64,000 bases of DNA from Armatimonadota bacterium (GTDB lineage Bacteria > Armatimonadota > Fimbriimonadia > Fimbriimonadales > Fimbriimonadaceae): positions 434,001-498,000 of the forward strand of contig JAFDWS010000002.1 of assembly GCA_018268375.1 (NCBI GenBank), written 5' to 3'. The notes under the pieces are model-generated. The model was not told where the DNA came from, ran no database searches, and saw nothing but the letters and a program-made list of their open reading frames with translations. Made by a program: the position numbers and the translations under genes. The first letter of the stretch is position 1. Each line of letters starts with the position of its first letter. Of the stretch, positions 30,988 through 40,874 are shown in pieces.

Positions 30988-31448
30988 ACAACATTCTATT
31001 CATGACAGACGGTACATGGGCGAACACGTCCGTCTATAACAACAACAATCCTTTGAGCTGCCGTCTCATTGTTGTGGACTTGCGAGTCTGCAACACTGAC
31101 GAGGGCGAAGCAGGCATCGACGAAGGCGGCGACTTGGAGGGGTATGTCGATTTTATTCCCCCAGGCGTCGACGACTCTGTCATGGAAGCACCCACCCAGC
31201 GCGGGCCTATCTTTCCGGGCAGCATCGAGTTCCAGGTTAACAAAAAATGCGTACGCATCGAGTGTCAAGACCCTGAATTGAACTTCATGGAGACACGCGT
31301 GTTCGACGATGGTCTGGAAATCACAGAAGACATTGCACGCTTTTATGCAAAAATCGACGCAATCAATGACGACGTCAGTATTTGGATGAAGTACAAGACT
31401 GGAGAACAGTTCGGTATTTCTGAGTATGACAACGTCGTGCTACTATGA
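30978..31448 (+). CDS. Hypothetical protein, 156 aa
   Basis: ATG inside the end of the previous gene. Acidic, beta-rich (VDFIPPGVDDSVMEAP...GSIEFQVNKKCVRIEC). No family recognised. Confidence 0.65.
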   Translation: MPLNNILFMTDGTWANTSVYNNNNPLSCRLIVVDLRVCNTDEGEAGIDEGGDLEGYVDFIPPGVDDSVMEAPTQRGPIFPGSIEFQVNKKCVRIECQDPELNFMETRVFDDGLEITEDIARFYAKIDAINDDVSIWMKYKTGEQFGISEYDNVVLL

Positions 31449-31462
31449 CACCAATCAAACAC

Positions 31463-32227
31463 ATGAAAACGAACAACACACTCCGGTTCTTGACCAAGCT
31501 TGCCCTGGTCACCACATTGGTCATTGGGGCCACAAGCTTCGCAGACGCACAACGAATGCGTAGCGGGGGAGGCATGCGCACTTCGCCACGGACGTACTCT
31601 GCACCACCACGCACATACACGGCACCACGCACGTACACCCCGCCTGTGACGACTGCGCCAGCACCGTCTGGAACAATGCGCAGTGGCGGAAGCATGGGCG
31701 GCGGCCTGACTGGCGGTGCTCCCAGCTCGGGCACCATGCGCGACGGTGGCAAAATGGGCGGAGGGCTTACCGGTGGCGGTGCGGGGACGAACAACACTGG
31801 CACCATGCGCTCAGGCGGCACCATGAACAGTACCGCGCCAATGAAAGCAGGCACGACAACAAAAACCAGTAGCGGCACCATGGACACGGGTACGAGCACA
31901 AGCCGCACTTCTACGTCAAGTCCTTCAAAAAGCTATCGGTACAAGTCTTACTCCGGCGCCAACACCACAGTCATTGGCGGTCGCACTGTATACATTGACA
32001 CCCATGGAGGCTACAGCTATTCACTGGGCGGACCGGTTTTTGACTATGTGCCAGGTTATGCCCCCGTGGTGGTCACTGCCCCTGTCGTAGTCCCGACCAG
32101 CACGCCTTACAACAACGGCTATGTGACTCCGGTCTACCCCGTACGGACTTACAACCCGTTTTGGACCATCTTCGGCGTTCTGACCTTCGTCGTTGTCGTG
32201 TTGGTCATTATCAAAATTCTGCGATAA
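31463..32227 (+). CDS. Secreted low-complexity protein with C-terminal membrane anchor, 254 aa
   Basis: Signal peptide with ATSFADAQ cleavage-like site (ATG 31445 is an alternative start). Repeats built around SGTMRSGGSMGGGLTGG and TYTAPRTY, then a Tyr/Pro-rich region and a terminal hydrophobic helix (IFGVLTFVVVVLVIIKIL). Probably exported and membrane-held, perhaps envelope- or surface-associated. Confidence 0.65.
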   Translation: MKTNNTLRFLTKLALVTTLVIGATSFADAQRMRSGGGMRTSPRTYSAPPRTYTAPRTYTPPVTTAPAPSGTMRSGGSMGGGLTGGAPSSGTMRDGGKMGGGLTGGGAGTNNTGTMRSGGTMNSTAPMKAGTTTKTSSGTMDTGTSTSRTSTSSPSKSYRYKSYSGANTTVIGGRTVYIDTHGGYSYSLGGPVFDYVPGYAPVVVTAPVVVPTSTPYNNGYVTPVYPVRTYNPFWTIFGVLTFVVVVLVIIKILR

Positions 32228-32256
32228 CGACCCAATACTACTGCGCAACCGCGCAC

Positions 32257-32297
32257 AAAAGCCGTTCGGTCTCATTGACCGGACGGCTTTTGTTTTT
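32257..32297 (+). terminator. Strong intrinsic terminator
   Basis: 15-bp stem (32257-32271 with 32277-32291) with a TCATT loop, followed by G and five T. Separates the envelope genes from the glycosylation cluster. Confidence 0.85.
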
Positions 32298-32326
32298 ACA
32301 GACGTGTACAAACAAGGTTGACGCCA

Positions 32327-33046
32327 ATGCCAGCCCAACCGCCGCCCATACACGTCTTCATCGTGTCCTTCAACAGGGTCACATGGTTGCCGGATTTGGT
32401 GACCGCTGCGTATCGTTTTGACAACATAGGCGAAGTCTATATTGTCGACAATGGTTCGACTTATCCTCCGTTGCTCGAGTACTACCAGCGCACGCCGGCC
32501 AAGGTCATTTACCTCGAAAAGAACCTGGGCCACAGGTCAGCATGGATTTCTGGTGTAATCGAACACTGTGCCAGTCCCTATTACGTCGTGACAGACCCGG
32601 ACTTGGACATTCGAGGTGTGCCTCGCAACTGCTTGCTGCACTTGTACGAAGGCATGCAACGGTACAAGCACAAGCACATCAACAAGGTTGGACTCAGCTT
32701 GGAAATCAACGATGTGCCTAAAACCCAGAACACTGAGTTTGTCCGGCGCTTTGAACAAGACAACATGTGGTCTCGACCACTAGACAGAGAGTTTTTTGAG
32801 TGTACGGTAGACACAACGTTCGCGCTCTACGACAAGTACAATTTCACATGGGACATCAACCCGGTGACGCACCATGACTTCACCTATGGCCTAAGAGCGA
32901 ACCGGCCCTACACTGCCAGGCACATGCCCTGGTATTGCGACCCGACAAACCCGTCTGAAGAGGACATGTTCATATGGTCGACCCTAAGGACCGACTCGGC
33001 CGGTTGGACGTATGAACAAGCCAAAAAAGCAGGTGTCCGCGAATGA
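32327..33046 (+). CDS. Glycosyltransferase, GT-A fold (GT2-like), 239 aa
   Basis: IHVFIVSFNRVTWLPDL start, VDNGSTYPPLL nucleotide-binding segment and YYVVTDPDLDI with a DxD metal site. Transfers sugar from a nucleotide sugar. First gene of a run of nine, overlapping the next by ATGA. Confidence 0.8.
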   Translation: MPAQPPPIHVFIVSFNRVTWLPDLVTAAYRFDNIGEVYIVDNGSTYPPLLEYYQRTPAKVIYLEKNLGHRSAWISGVIEHCASPYYVVTDPDLDIRGVPRNCLLHLYEGMQRYKHKHINKVGLSLEINDVPKTQNTEFVRRFEQDNMWSRPLDREFFECTVDTTFALYDKYNFTWDINPVTHHDFTYGLRANRPYTARHMPWYCDPTNPSEEDMFIWSTLRTDSAGWTYEQAKKAGVRE

Positions 33047-33828
33047 ACGGGGCTTTTGAGCCGCAAAACGTGGAACTTTTCATCGTCAACTACCGCAGAC
33101 ATAAAGAAGTCCACAATACAGTCGTCAACTGGTTAGAGACCTTTCCCTTCGAGCGCATCAACGTCATCGACAATCACGGCTCGCTGACACTTGAGGTGTT
33201 CCGAGAAGAAGACCGTGACAAGATACGGATTTTACGGACTGGCAGACCAGACTGGATGCTTGGCTCGCTTGCCGAGTGTTGGAACATGGCTTATTGCCAT
33301 ACTTTTCCCACACGAGACTGGGTGGTTTGCAGCCAAGACGATGTCGTCGTCAAGCATGGCTGGGCTGACTGTGTCGAAAAATCCGGGTTCGCCACTTTGT
33401 TCGCGCCCAAGGGCGACATGATTCATGTCAACAGTATCGACGGCTTCAACTTTTATGGGTGGTGGGACGAACGGTTTAGGACTATCTTCTACCAAGAATC
33501 CGATTACATGCTCCGTTGTATGAAAAAGCTGCCTGAGTTTGTGTCGGTATGCGACTTGCACCATTGGGAGCTACGCCACAACCATATTGGGCTTGATTCG
33601 TACTTCATGGCCAGCGAGCGCACCGAGGAGGTGCTTGAAACTGGAGACCGCACTGCGACACTGACTGGCGAGGACATTGGTCAAATGTGGAACAGCAAAT
33701 GGGGACGGTCACCGCTTGAGATTTTTACACAAGACCGCGAGTTTCCTGAATGCGCCTGGGTCCCTGCCGAAGTTGACTGGTACCCCTCAGTGACGCACGC
33801 ACTGAAACAAAGCGGGAGGTTGCAATGA
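33043..33828 (+). CDS. Glycosyltransferase-like protein, 261 aa
   Basis: VELFIVNYRRHKEV, NVIDNHGSL and VVCSQDDVVV (DD in place of DxD) follow GT-A order. The cluster position supports a sugar-transfer role. ATGA overlaps on both sides show translational coupling. Confidence 0.7.
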   Translation: MNGAFEPQNVELFIVNYRRHKEVHNTVVNWLETFPFERINVIDNHGSLTLEVFREEDRDKIRILRTGRPDWMLGSLAECWNMAYCHTFPTRDWVVCSQDDVVVKHGWADCVEKSGFATLFAPKGDMIHVNSIDGFNFYGWWDERFRTIFYQESDYMLRCMKKLPEFVSVCDLHHWELRHNHIGLDSYFMASERTEEVLETGDRTATLTGEDIGQMWNSKWGRSPLEIFTQDREFPECAWVPAEVDWYPSVTHALKQSGRLQ

Positions 33829-35225
33829 AAATTAAGGCAGTTCTACTAGATGCAGACGGCGTTATGTTCGACGCAAGAGAAATACATTACCTGGCCTTGA
33901 ACGACGCCTTGGGCGAGCACGGCTTCAACATTTCGCGCGAGACACACCTCCGGCGCTTTGACGGCAAGACCACGCGGACTAAACTGCAAATGTTGACGGC
34001 CGAACAAGGACTGCCGCCTGAAAAACACGATGCTATTTTTGAGTCCAAACAAGAAAAGACCAAAGAACGGTTCAAAACCGAACTCAAACGAGACGACAGC
34101 AAAGTTGAACTTATCAAGGCTCTGAAAGACCAGGGCTGTTTGGTAGCGATTTGCTCAAACGCGATACGTGAGTCAGTGCAAATCATGTCTGAACGCATCG
34201 GCATCGACGGTATGTTGGATTTGTACCTCGGCAATGAAGACAGTCCAAACCCCAAGCCGGCACCAGACATCTATTTGCGTGGCGCAGAATTGCTCGGCGT
34301 ATCCATTCACGAGTGCGCCATCGTCGAAGACTCGGCGACTGGCATCTTGGCAGCCGAGCGAGCCAAGCCCGGAAGGCTGGTGAAGGTCAAAGGCCCAGAG
34401 GACGTGAACACCGACATGCTGGCTGAACTACTTTCACCAGACCCAAGGTTCTACGCAGACCGCGGCAGGCTTATCGACGACATTGCAGACTTCTTGGGAG
34501 TGTCGTCGGCGTTCGTGAGACCAAAAGTCAACTACGACCCCAACCATGCCACCGAAGAAGGATTGGTGACAGTCCCAAACTTGTGGAAATGGATGTACGG
34601 CCATCGCGAAGGCGACTTGGATGAGTACCGGTACTTCTATACGGCTTGCTTCCCATACTTGTTCGACTTGGCGAACTTTGCAGACCAATTCGACCCACAC
34701 ATCGCTTCTGCGGCAAAGTACATGAAAGGTCGCTGTCTTGACTATGGCAGCGGCATTGGCACAGTCGGTTTCTATATGTCCATGCTCGACCACGTAGACC
34801 ACGTCGACTTAATAGACGTCAACCCAGTGTTGAACAATTTTGCCCGGTGGCGCGCTAGGAAGTATGAAACCACTCAAGTGCGTGTCCTAGACCCTACTGA
34901 CACACCTACGCGCCAGAGGCGGCCACAATTGGCGTTACAAGGACCGTACGACTTCATTTACGCACGAGACGTGCTTGAACACTGTATCGACCGTATGGAT
35001 ATCGTTGACAGCCTGATTGACGCCCTGGCAGACGGCGGGCACTTGTGTGAGGCTACACCCATCGACGATTATGACGAGACCACTGGCAAAGAGAACGTGG
35101 CCAGGATGGAATACGACATCTGGGAACTGTTGCAAGACCGAGGCTTTACGATGGTTTCAGCCGAAACCACAGGTGGCTTCAGCCTTGGGACGACGAAGGT
35201 GTGGCGGAAGCCAGAAAACCTGTAG
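33825..35225 (+). CDS. HAD phosphatase fused to a SAM methyltransferase, 466 aa
   Basis: Residues 1-~205: HAD motifs LLDADGVMFD, ICSNA and KPAPDIYLRG...VEDSATG, as in beta-phosphoglucomutase-type enzymes. Residues ~290-460: CLDYGSGIGTVGFYM, VDLIDVNP, YARDVLEH, a class I methyltransferase. The fusion suggests dephosphorylation plus methylation of a sugar intermediate. Confidence 0.8.
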   Translation: MKIKAVLLDADGVMFDAREIHYLALNDALGEHGFNISRETHLRRFDGKTTRTKLQMLTAEQGLPPEKHDAIFESKQEKTKERFKTELKRDDSKVELIKALKDQGCLVAICSNAIRESVQIMSERIGIDGMLDLYLGNEDSPNPKPAPDIYLRGAELLGVSIHECAIVEDSATGILAAERAKPGRLVKVKGPEDVNTDMLAELLSPDPRFYADRGRLIDDIADFLGVSSAFVRPKVNYDPNHATEEGLVTVPNLWKWMYGHREGDLDEYRYFYTACFPYLFDLANFADQFDPHIASAAKYMKGRCLDYGSGIGTVGFYMSMLDHVDHVDLIDVNPVLNNFARWRARKYETTQVRVLDPTDTPTRQRRPQLALQGPYDFIYARDVLEHCIDRMDIVDSLIDALADGGHLCEATPIDDYDETTGKENVARMEYDIWELLQDRGFTMVSAETTGGFSLGTTKVWRKPENL

Positions 35226-35272
35226 AAGTTAGAGTGGACCGCGGTCGAAGTGGGCGCGGCACTACGACCTTC

Positions 35273-36001
35273 ATGAACATAGTAATCCCATCGGCCGGGG
35301 CTGGTCGGCGCTTTGCAGAAGCAGGCTTTGCCAAACCCAAGCCATTCATTGAAATCGACGGCGTACCGATGATTCAAAAAGTCGTCGACAATATTGCCGA
35401 GCCACACGACAAGGTGTTCATCCTTATGCGGACAGACCACTTGGCCTATGTCAAGGGGACTGACCTGACTAAGCGAGACAACGTGTGCTTTGTCATGGTC
35501 GACGAACTGACCGAAGGAGCGGCGTGCACTGTTTTAAGGGCCCGAGGGTTCATAGCGAACAGCACGCCGCTCCTCATTGCAAATAGTGACCAAATCGTGC
35601 AGTACGACCGGCAGGCCTGGCGCGAAAGCCTGCACGAGGCCGCCGGCGCCATTATGACGTTTCACTCCGATGAACCCAAGTGGAGCTATGCGCAAACCGA
35701 CGAAAACGGCAAAGTAATCAGAGTGGCTGAAAAACAAGTGATTTCTGACAAAGCGACCGTGGGCGTGTACTATTTCGCCACTGGCCTGATGTTCGTGCAA
35801 AACGCCCAACGCATGATTGACAACAATATTCGTGTCAACAATGAGTTCTACGTCTGCCCGGTTTACAACGAACTTATTTCACACCTGAAGGACACCAATG
35901 CCGTGGACTCCTTTTTTGTGCGCACGTTCGGAGTTGATTCCATGTATGGTCTGGGAACTCCAGAAGACTTCGCAATGAATGCCGGGAGGTTGCCAAGCTA
36001 A
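35273..36001 (+). CDS. Sugar-phosphate nucleotidyltransferase, 242 aa
   Basis: MNIVIPSAGAGRRFAEAGF is the NTP-binding loop; FIEIDGVPMIQ, LLIANSDQIV (D for metal) and GVYYF follow the GlmU/RmlA-like order. Activates a sugar phosphate to a nucleotide sugar for the neighbouring transferases. Frame is also open upstream to GTG 35201. Confidence 0.78.
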   Translation: MNIVIPSAGAGRRFAEAGFAKPKPFIEIDGVPMIQKVVDNIAEPHDKVFILMRTDHLAYVKGTDLTKRDNVCFVMVDELTEGAACTVLRARGFIANSTPLLIANSDQIVQYDRQAWRESLHEAAGAIMTFHSDEPKWSYAQTDENGKVIRVAEKQVISDKATVGVYYFATGLMFVQNAQRMIDNNIRVNNEFYVCPVYNELISHLKDTNAVDSFFVRTFGVDSMYGLGTPEDFAMNAGRLPS

Positions 36002-37812
36002 TGTACCTATATATGAACGTGTTCATTAGCGACGTACGATTGACACCCATCAACCGTGGTCACCTCAACCAAGACCCCAGGCACCAAGTGTTCAAGTATA
36101 TGCTGGCGAGTCTGGCGTCCATAGACCGAATTCAAGGTGGTGTCGTGCGTGTCGAGTTCGACGAACCGTACAGAGGACGTTTTGAAGAAGTTCAAGCGTT
36201 TGGGTACCAAATGTTCGGAGACAAGGTCAAATTCATTGAAAAAAGAGCCACAAACGCCCTGCAGTGGCAACAACACCTCGCGACCGACATGGCAGAGGTG
36301 CCAGACGATGAGTCCGTTGTGTTTTTCTGCAATGACGACCACATTTTCCTCGACTCCAGCCTGGACATGCTTTATCGTTGTGTGGACGCAATGGAGTCCG
36401 ACCCGGAAACCTACAAAGCGGTCGTCTTGTCCCACTGGCCAGAACACTTGAAAGTGGCGAAGGCACCGTTCTGTCACGACTTACAAGAGCACGATGACTT
36501 TGTCACGTTTCGGTGGGCTTCTGACGACAGTTACCAAATCGTCACGGCGGCACTGTTGCGCAAATGGTTCAACTCAAAACAAACCGACCATCCAGGATGG
36601 CTGCCTCGCAGCGATGGAGCATTCTGGGGAGTACAAGAGTACAAAGTATGGCTGCCTAAGCGAGAACTCGTAAGGCACTTTGACGGTTATGGGCCTCAAA
36701 ACATGTGCATTGGCGAGGCGCCGCCCCTCGAGATTCCAGCTGGCTTTTTTGAGAACAACATCAAAATCGACATCGGAGGACAGACGCGCAGACCAGGATG
36801 GACTTTGTTCAACCCCGACATGCCGGTGCACTCCACTCACGATTGGGGAGCTGATTATAAATGGGTAGAAGAAGACATACCATACTTCTGGAAAAACCGC
36901 ATATCTACCATCGAGCGGCACGAGACCGGCATGTACACCGGCCGTAACGCGGCCTTGACCGTCTTCGCCACTGCCAAGCATGACACCAATTGGACAAAAG
37001 TCAACCCTGGAGAACCAGAGCCTAGTTGGTACGAAAGGGCGCACATCGCCCCCAAGCCGTGGGCGATGGTGTTTTACGCCTACAACACTCTCACTGAGCG
37101 CAATTATGAGCTGTGCTGCGAAAGCTTGACTGCTGACGACTTTCACTTTGACACCTTGTGCCTCTACAACTCATCTACTGAGTTCGACGACCAATGGATT
37201 CTCAAAAAGCTCGAACAATACGGATTGTTGGAGCGGTTTGACAAAGTCATCCAGGCTCCACAGCTCGCCACGGCAAAAACGGTGTCGGCCGACTTCATGT
37301 GCCAGATGCAGTCGTTCGGCGGGCATGAGTTCTACATGGTCGTCAAACCAGATTTTTATGTGGCCCACGGAGCCGTGTCGGCTGCTCAGGCATTGCTAGA
37401 AAGCCGGCGAGGGCGACCGGCAATGCTTAATTTCAAGAAGTTCGACATTCGCGAAAACGTCAGTGACGTCGACATTCGCGCACTCGCGCGACTGAAAAGC
37501 TTCGACGCCTGCTTGCGAGTTCCGGACGTCAAAATGTGGTACCAAGAACCCGTTGGGCTCGAACACTGGGCGCTAGGCTATTTCGGCCTAGACGGAGTCA
37601 TGCACGGATATACAGACGCGACTCGAAAACTGCCGATGATAGACCCCGAAGAATTGTCTCGCACCTGGGGCTATTGCTCGGTGCTGGAAAGTGCCCAAAA
37701 CGCCGGCGCGGAAGTGTTCTACGACGACAAGGTCTATGCGATGCACGTCTACCACCCCGTGCCGACAAAAACTGGCCCGGAGACGCGAATGACCATGGGA
37801 TACCGATACTAA
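36001..37812 (+). CDS. Large two-part glycosyltransferase-like protein, 603 aa
   Basis: The first half has VVFFCNDDHIFLD (DD metal-type site) and SDGAFWGVQEYKVWL. The second half restarts with WAMVFYAYNTLTERNYELC and FYMVVKPDFYVAHG. Probably two GT-A-like units in one chain. ATG follows the previous TAA by one shared base; MNVFI at 36013 is an alternative start. Confidence 0.6.
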   Translation: MYLYMNVFISDVRLTPINRGHLNQDPRHQVFKYMLASLASIDRIQGGVVRVEFDEPYRGRFEEVQAFGYQMFGDKVKFIEKRATNALQWQQHLATDMAEVPDDESVVFFCNDDHIFLDSSLDMLYRCVDAMESDPETYKAVVLSHWPEHLKVAKAPFCHDLQEHDDFVTFRWASDDSYQIVTAALLRKWFNSKQTDHPGWLPRSDGAFWGVQEYKVWLPKRELVRHFDGYGPQNMCIGEAPPLEIPAGFFENNIKIDIGGQTRRPGWTLFNPDMPVHSTHDWGADYKWVEEDIPYFWKNRISTIERHETGMYTGRNAALTVFATAKHDTNWTKVNPGEPEPSWYERAHIAPKPWAMVFYAYNTLTERNYELCCESLTADDFHFDTLCLYNSSTEFDDQWILKKLEQYGLLERFDKVIQAPQLATAKTVSADFMCQMQSFGGHEFYMVVKPDFYVAHGAVSAAQALLESRRGRPAMLNFKKFDIRENVSDVDIRALARLKSFDACLRVPDVKMWYQEPVGLEHWALGYFGLDGVMHGYTDATRKLPMIDPEELSRTWGYCSVLESAQNAGAEVFYDDKVYAMHVYHPVPTKTGPETRMTMGYRY

Positions 37813-37813
37813 A

Positions 37814-38650
37814 ATGACACACGACTGCTTTATGTTTTGGAAAGAGCTCGACATGCTCGAGCTACGCTTGCGCCATTTGTGGGAACATGTAGACCGCTTT
37901 GTCATTGTCGAAGCCGACAGGACTTTCAGGTGTGACCCAAAGCCCCTCTACTTTTGGGACAATCGCGAAAGGTTTGCATGGGCTATGCCAAAAATCAAGC
38001 ACGTGGTCGTCAAAATGCCCGAGTCGCACCCGGAATACTGGGGCATGGAAAGTTTTCAACGCAACGGCATCATGGACGGACTGGACGACGCACTACCAGA
38101 AGACTTTGTCCTAATATCGGACGTGGACGAGCTGCCACGCTACGCCGCGATGCGCGAGGGCATGGCCAGGTGTGTACATGAAGGGCCAATCGCTTTAGTC
38201 CTGAGCAAGCACCATTGGAAGCTCAACAACCGCATGGACGTCTCGTTGCCAGGTTCTGAGTTCCACTACCCATGGGCCAGCTTTACGGTTTGCCAAAGAC
38301 AACAATTGAGACGGGCAAACGAACCAGACACGATGGGTTGGACTCCTCAAATCATCCGCGACCGACGAGGAGCTTGGCCGCGAGTCGAAAACGGCGGGTG
38401 GCACTTCAGCTTTATCGGTGACGAACAGTTCAACCATGAGAAAATCGCAGCTTTTTCGCACTCGGAGTTCGACGTACCAGAGTTCACCGACCCCGAAAAA
38501 ATCAAAGAACGCATCGCTAAGCTGGACGTAGACCCGTTTGAAAGAGGGTTCCGATACCGAGTCGAGCCCATTGAGGCGGACGCATATCCCGACGAAGTCG
38601 TGGAAAACATCGAACGGTACCGCCAACTAGGCTGGGTCGCTGATTTTTGA
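37814..38650 (+). CDS. Glycosyltransferase family 17 protein, 278 aa
   Basis: DCFMFWKELDMLELRLRHL, FVIVEADRTF, PLYFWDNR, VLISDVDELPR and GGWHFSFIG are the ordered motifs of the GT17 (beta-1,4-GlcNAc transferase, MGAT3-like) family. Typical full family length. Confidence 0.88.
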   Translation: MTHDCFMFWKELDMLELRLRHLWEHVDRFVIVEADRTFRCDPKPLYFWDNRERFAWAMPKIKHVVVKMPESHPEYWGMESFQRNGIMDGLDDALPEDFVLISDVDELPRYAAMREGMARCVHEGPIALVLSKHHWKLNNRMDVSLPGSEFHYPWASFTVCQRQQLRRANEPDTMGWTPQIIRDRRGAWPRVENGGWHFSFIGDEQFNHEKIAAFSHSEFDVPEFTDPEKIKERIAKLDVDPFERGFRYRVEPIEADAYPDEVVENIERYRQLGWVADF

Positions 38651-40269
38651 TGGTCTACGATTGCTTCACGTTCAGTGACGAGCTCGACTTGCTCGAGCTT
38701 AGAATGCGTCATCTGTGGGACTTGGTCGACTTCTTTGTCGTTTGCGAATCCCCTTACACATTTGCCGGCAAAAACAAACCCTTGCATCTGGCCAACAACA
38801 TGGCGCGCTTTACCTGGGCACAGTCCAAACTCAGACCGTTGGTGTGCGACGACATGGTACGTGACGCCAAACCACAAGAAAGGTGGGTCAATGAAGTCCG
38901 TCAACGCAATTTCCTGGCGAACGGGCTCGGCGACGCTCAGCCAGGTGATACAGTTTTGTTGGGAGACGCAGACGAAATTCCGGCCCAAGACGCCATTCAG
39001 TTGGTCAAAGAGCAAGCTGGCAAAAGCTTCGTGATGTTGATGACCGGTCATTGTTATTTCCTTGACCGACGACTCAAAGACTTTACCTGGCACGGTACTT
39101 GTGCCGTGCCATTCAAAAATGGAGACGCCATCGTCGGCCGGCCAGGCCGCACGATGCAGGACATTAGGAACGAGCGCACCAGTGGACGCTTCGAGCCCCT
39201 TGTGGATGCTGGCTGGCACATGTCGTACACAGGAGGCGTCGAGGCAATTCAACAAAAGTTGGCCGGGTTCAGTCACGCCGAGTTCGACACGCCCGAATTT
39301 CACGACCCAGTGCGCATAGTGCGCGACATGATGGAGGACAGGGTCTTTCTTGACGGCATTCCCCTAGTACAAGTGGAAGACTATGAACTGCCTCCTGTAA
39401 TCCGTCGCGCGCGAGCCAGCCATGGACACTTGTTCCATCCCTTGGACAAAAGAGCAGTCCCAAAACTCTATGACTGCTTTATGTTCTGGAAGGAGGTCGA
39501 ATTATTGCAGATGCGACTTAGGCACATGTATGACACAGTCGACAAGTTCGTCATTGTTGAAGCACCTTTCACGTTCACTGGCAAGCCTAAGCCGTTGTAT
39601 TTCTGGGACAACCGAGGACAATTTGAATGGGCCATGGACAAAATCCAACATGTGTTGGTGGATTTTGAACCAAGGACAAACGAACCATGGTGGAACGAAT
39701 CGGCCCAACGCAACAGCATCATGCGCGGGTTGGGCGAAGCACGGCCCAACGACATCGTCCTGATATCGGACGTGGACGAACTGCCACGACCGGAAACACT
39801 GAAAGAAGCCATCACTATGGTGGGTCAACGCTGTGAACCATTCACCTTGACCCTGGACAAGTGTTACTACCGTCTGAACAACTTTATGACCGGTCACGAA
39901 CCAGGAACCGAGCCACACCCGCCATGGAACATGTTCGTAGTGTGTCAAAAGCAACACACTACCAAGCGCGGACCGCAAGAACTTCGCGATGCCCATAACT
40001 CAATGCCTACTCTCACGAATGGTGGCTGGCATTTTAGCTTCATGGGCGAAGCCGACTTATTGAGAGAAAAAGTAGAGGCCTTTAGCCACACGGAGTACAA
40101 TACTCCTGCAATCATTGCCGGGCTTGAAGACAAAATCACAGGATTGCGCTCTGACGTGTTCGACAGGGGTTACACTTTTGAAGTCCGCGAACCACAATCT
40201 GGAACTTTGCCAGACTGTGTTTTGCAGAACTTGGACTATTATCGAACAATAGGATTGATTGCAGAATGA
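38650..40269 (+). CDS. Tandem GT17 glycosyltransferase, 539 aa
   Basis: Two complete GT17 units. First: DCFTFSDELDLLELRMRHL...LLGDADEIPA...GWHMSYTGG. Second (~residue 270 on): DCFMFWKEVELLQMRLRHM...LISDVDELPR...GGWHFSFMG. Unit one has diverged (GDADE for SDVDE). ATG overlaps the upstream TGA. Confidence 0.87.
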   Translation: MVYDCFTFSDELDLLELRMRHLWDLVDFFVVCESPYTFAGKNKPLHLANNMARFTWAQSKLRPLVCDDMVRDAKPQERWVNEVRQRNFLANGLGDAQPGDTVLLGDADEIPAQDAIQLVKEQAGKSFVMLMTGHCYFLDRRLKDFTWHGTCAVPFKNGDAIVGRPGRTMQDIRNERTSGRFEPLVDAGWHMSYTGGVEAIQQKLAGFSHAEFDTPEFHDPVRIVRDMMEDRVFLDGIPLVQVEDYELPPVIRRARASHGHLFHPLDKRAVPKLYDCFMFWKEVELLQMRLRHMYDTVDKFVIVEAPFTFTGKPKPLYFWDNRGQFEWAMDKIQHVLVDFEPRTNEPWWNESAQRNSIMRGLGEARPNDIVLISDVDELPRPETLKEAITMVGQRCEPFTLTLDKCYYRLNNFMTGHEPGTEPHPPWNMFVVCQKQHTTKRGPQELRDAHNSMPTLTNGGWHFSFMGEADLLREKVEAFSHTEYNTPAIIAGLEDKITGLRSDVFDRGYTFEVREPQSGTLPDCVLQNLDYYRTIGLIAE

Positions 40270-40874
40270 CCATCGTGCTCCACCGTGCAAACTCAGTAAA
40301 AGAACTCACCTTGGCCGCAGTCCATGGCTGGGGCATTGAAGTCGATGTACGCACCCACGAAGGCAAGCCCTATCTTGCCCACGACCCAATTGTCGACGTG
40401 TCACAAGTGTTGGCGCTTCGCGAGGCACTGCAATGGTGTCAGACGACGCGACAAACGCTGGTACTAGACTTCAAAGAGACCGGCATTGCACAAAAGTCAG
40501 TGTCCCACGACTCGTTGACCGCACTTGGAATTTCGGAATTGGTCAAATGCACCGATTTATTGGTGCCCGACCAACTGGCATTGCGAAAACTGGGAGTTCC
40601 AAACCTGACACGGGTCAGCAAATACGAACAAATTGACGTCAGCAACGCAGACATGCTCCCCTATATCCCAGAACAAGAATTCTGGCTAGACTATGTTTTT
40701 GCCCCTGAAGAACTTCAGGAATATGCACAAATCGCCGGCCAAACCTATCTTGTATCACCCGAACTGCACACTAGTGTCAAACCTGACACGGCTTTTGTGC
40801 GGGCAGTCTGGGAGACAGGCTTTGCCGGCGTTTGTACGGACTTTCCAGAAGCCTATGCTTCTGAGACTGGTTGA
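40266..40874 (+). CDS. Glycerophosphodiester phosphodiesterase-like TIM-barrel protein, 202 aa
   Basis: HRANS near the start, GIEVDVRTHEGKPYLAHDP (E-x-D and HDP catalytic positions) and GVCTDFPEA at the end match GDPD-like proteins of glycan clusters. Last gene of the run; its end overlaps the convergent clpC by 22 bases. Confidence 0.75.
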   Translation: MTIVLHRANSVKELTLAAVHGWGIEVDVRTHEGKPYLAHDPIVDVSQVLALREALQWCQTTRQTLVLDFKETGIAQKSVSHDSLTALGISELVKCTDLLVPDQLALRKLGVPNLTRVSKYEQIDVSNADMLPYIPEQEFWLDYVFAPEELQEYAQIAGQTYLVSPELHTSVKPDTAFVRAVWETGFAGVCTDFPEAYASETG

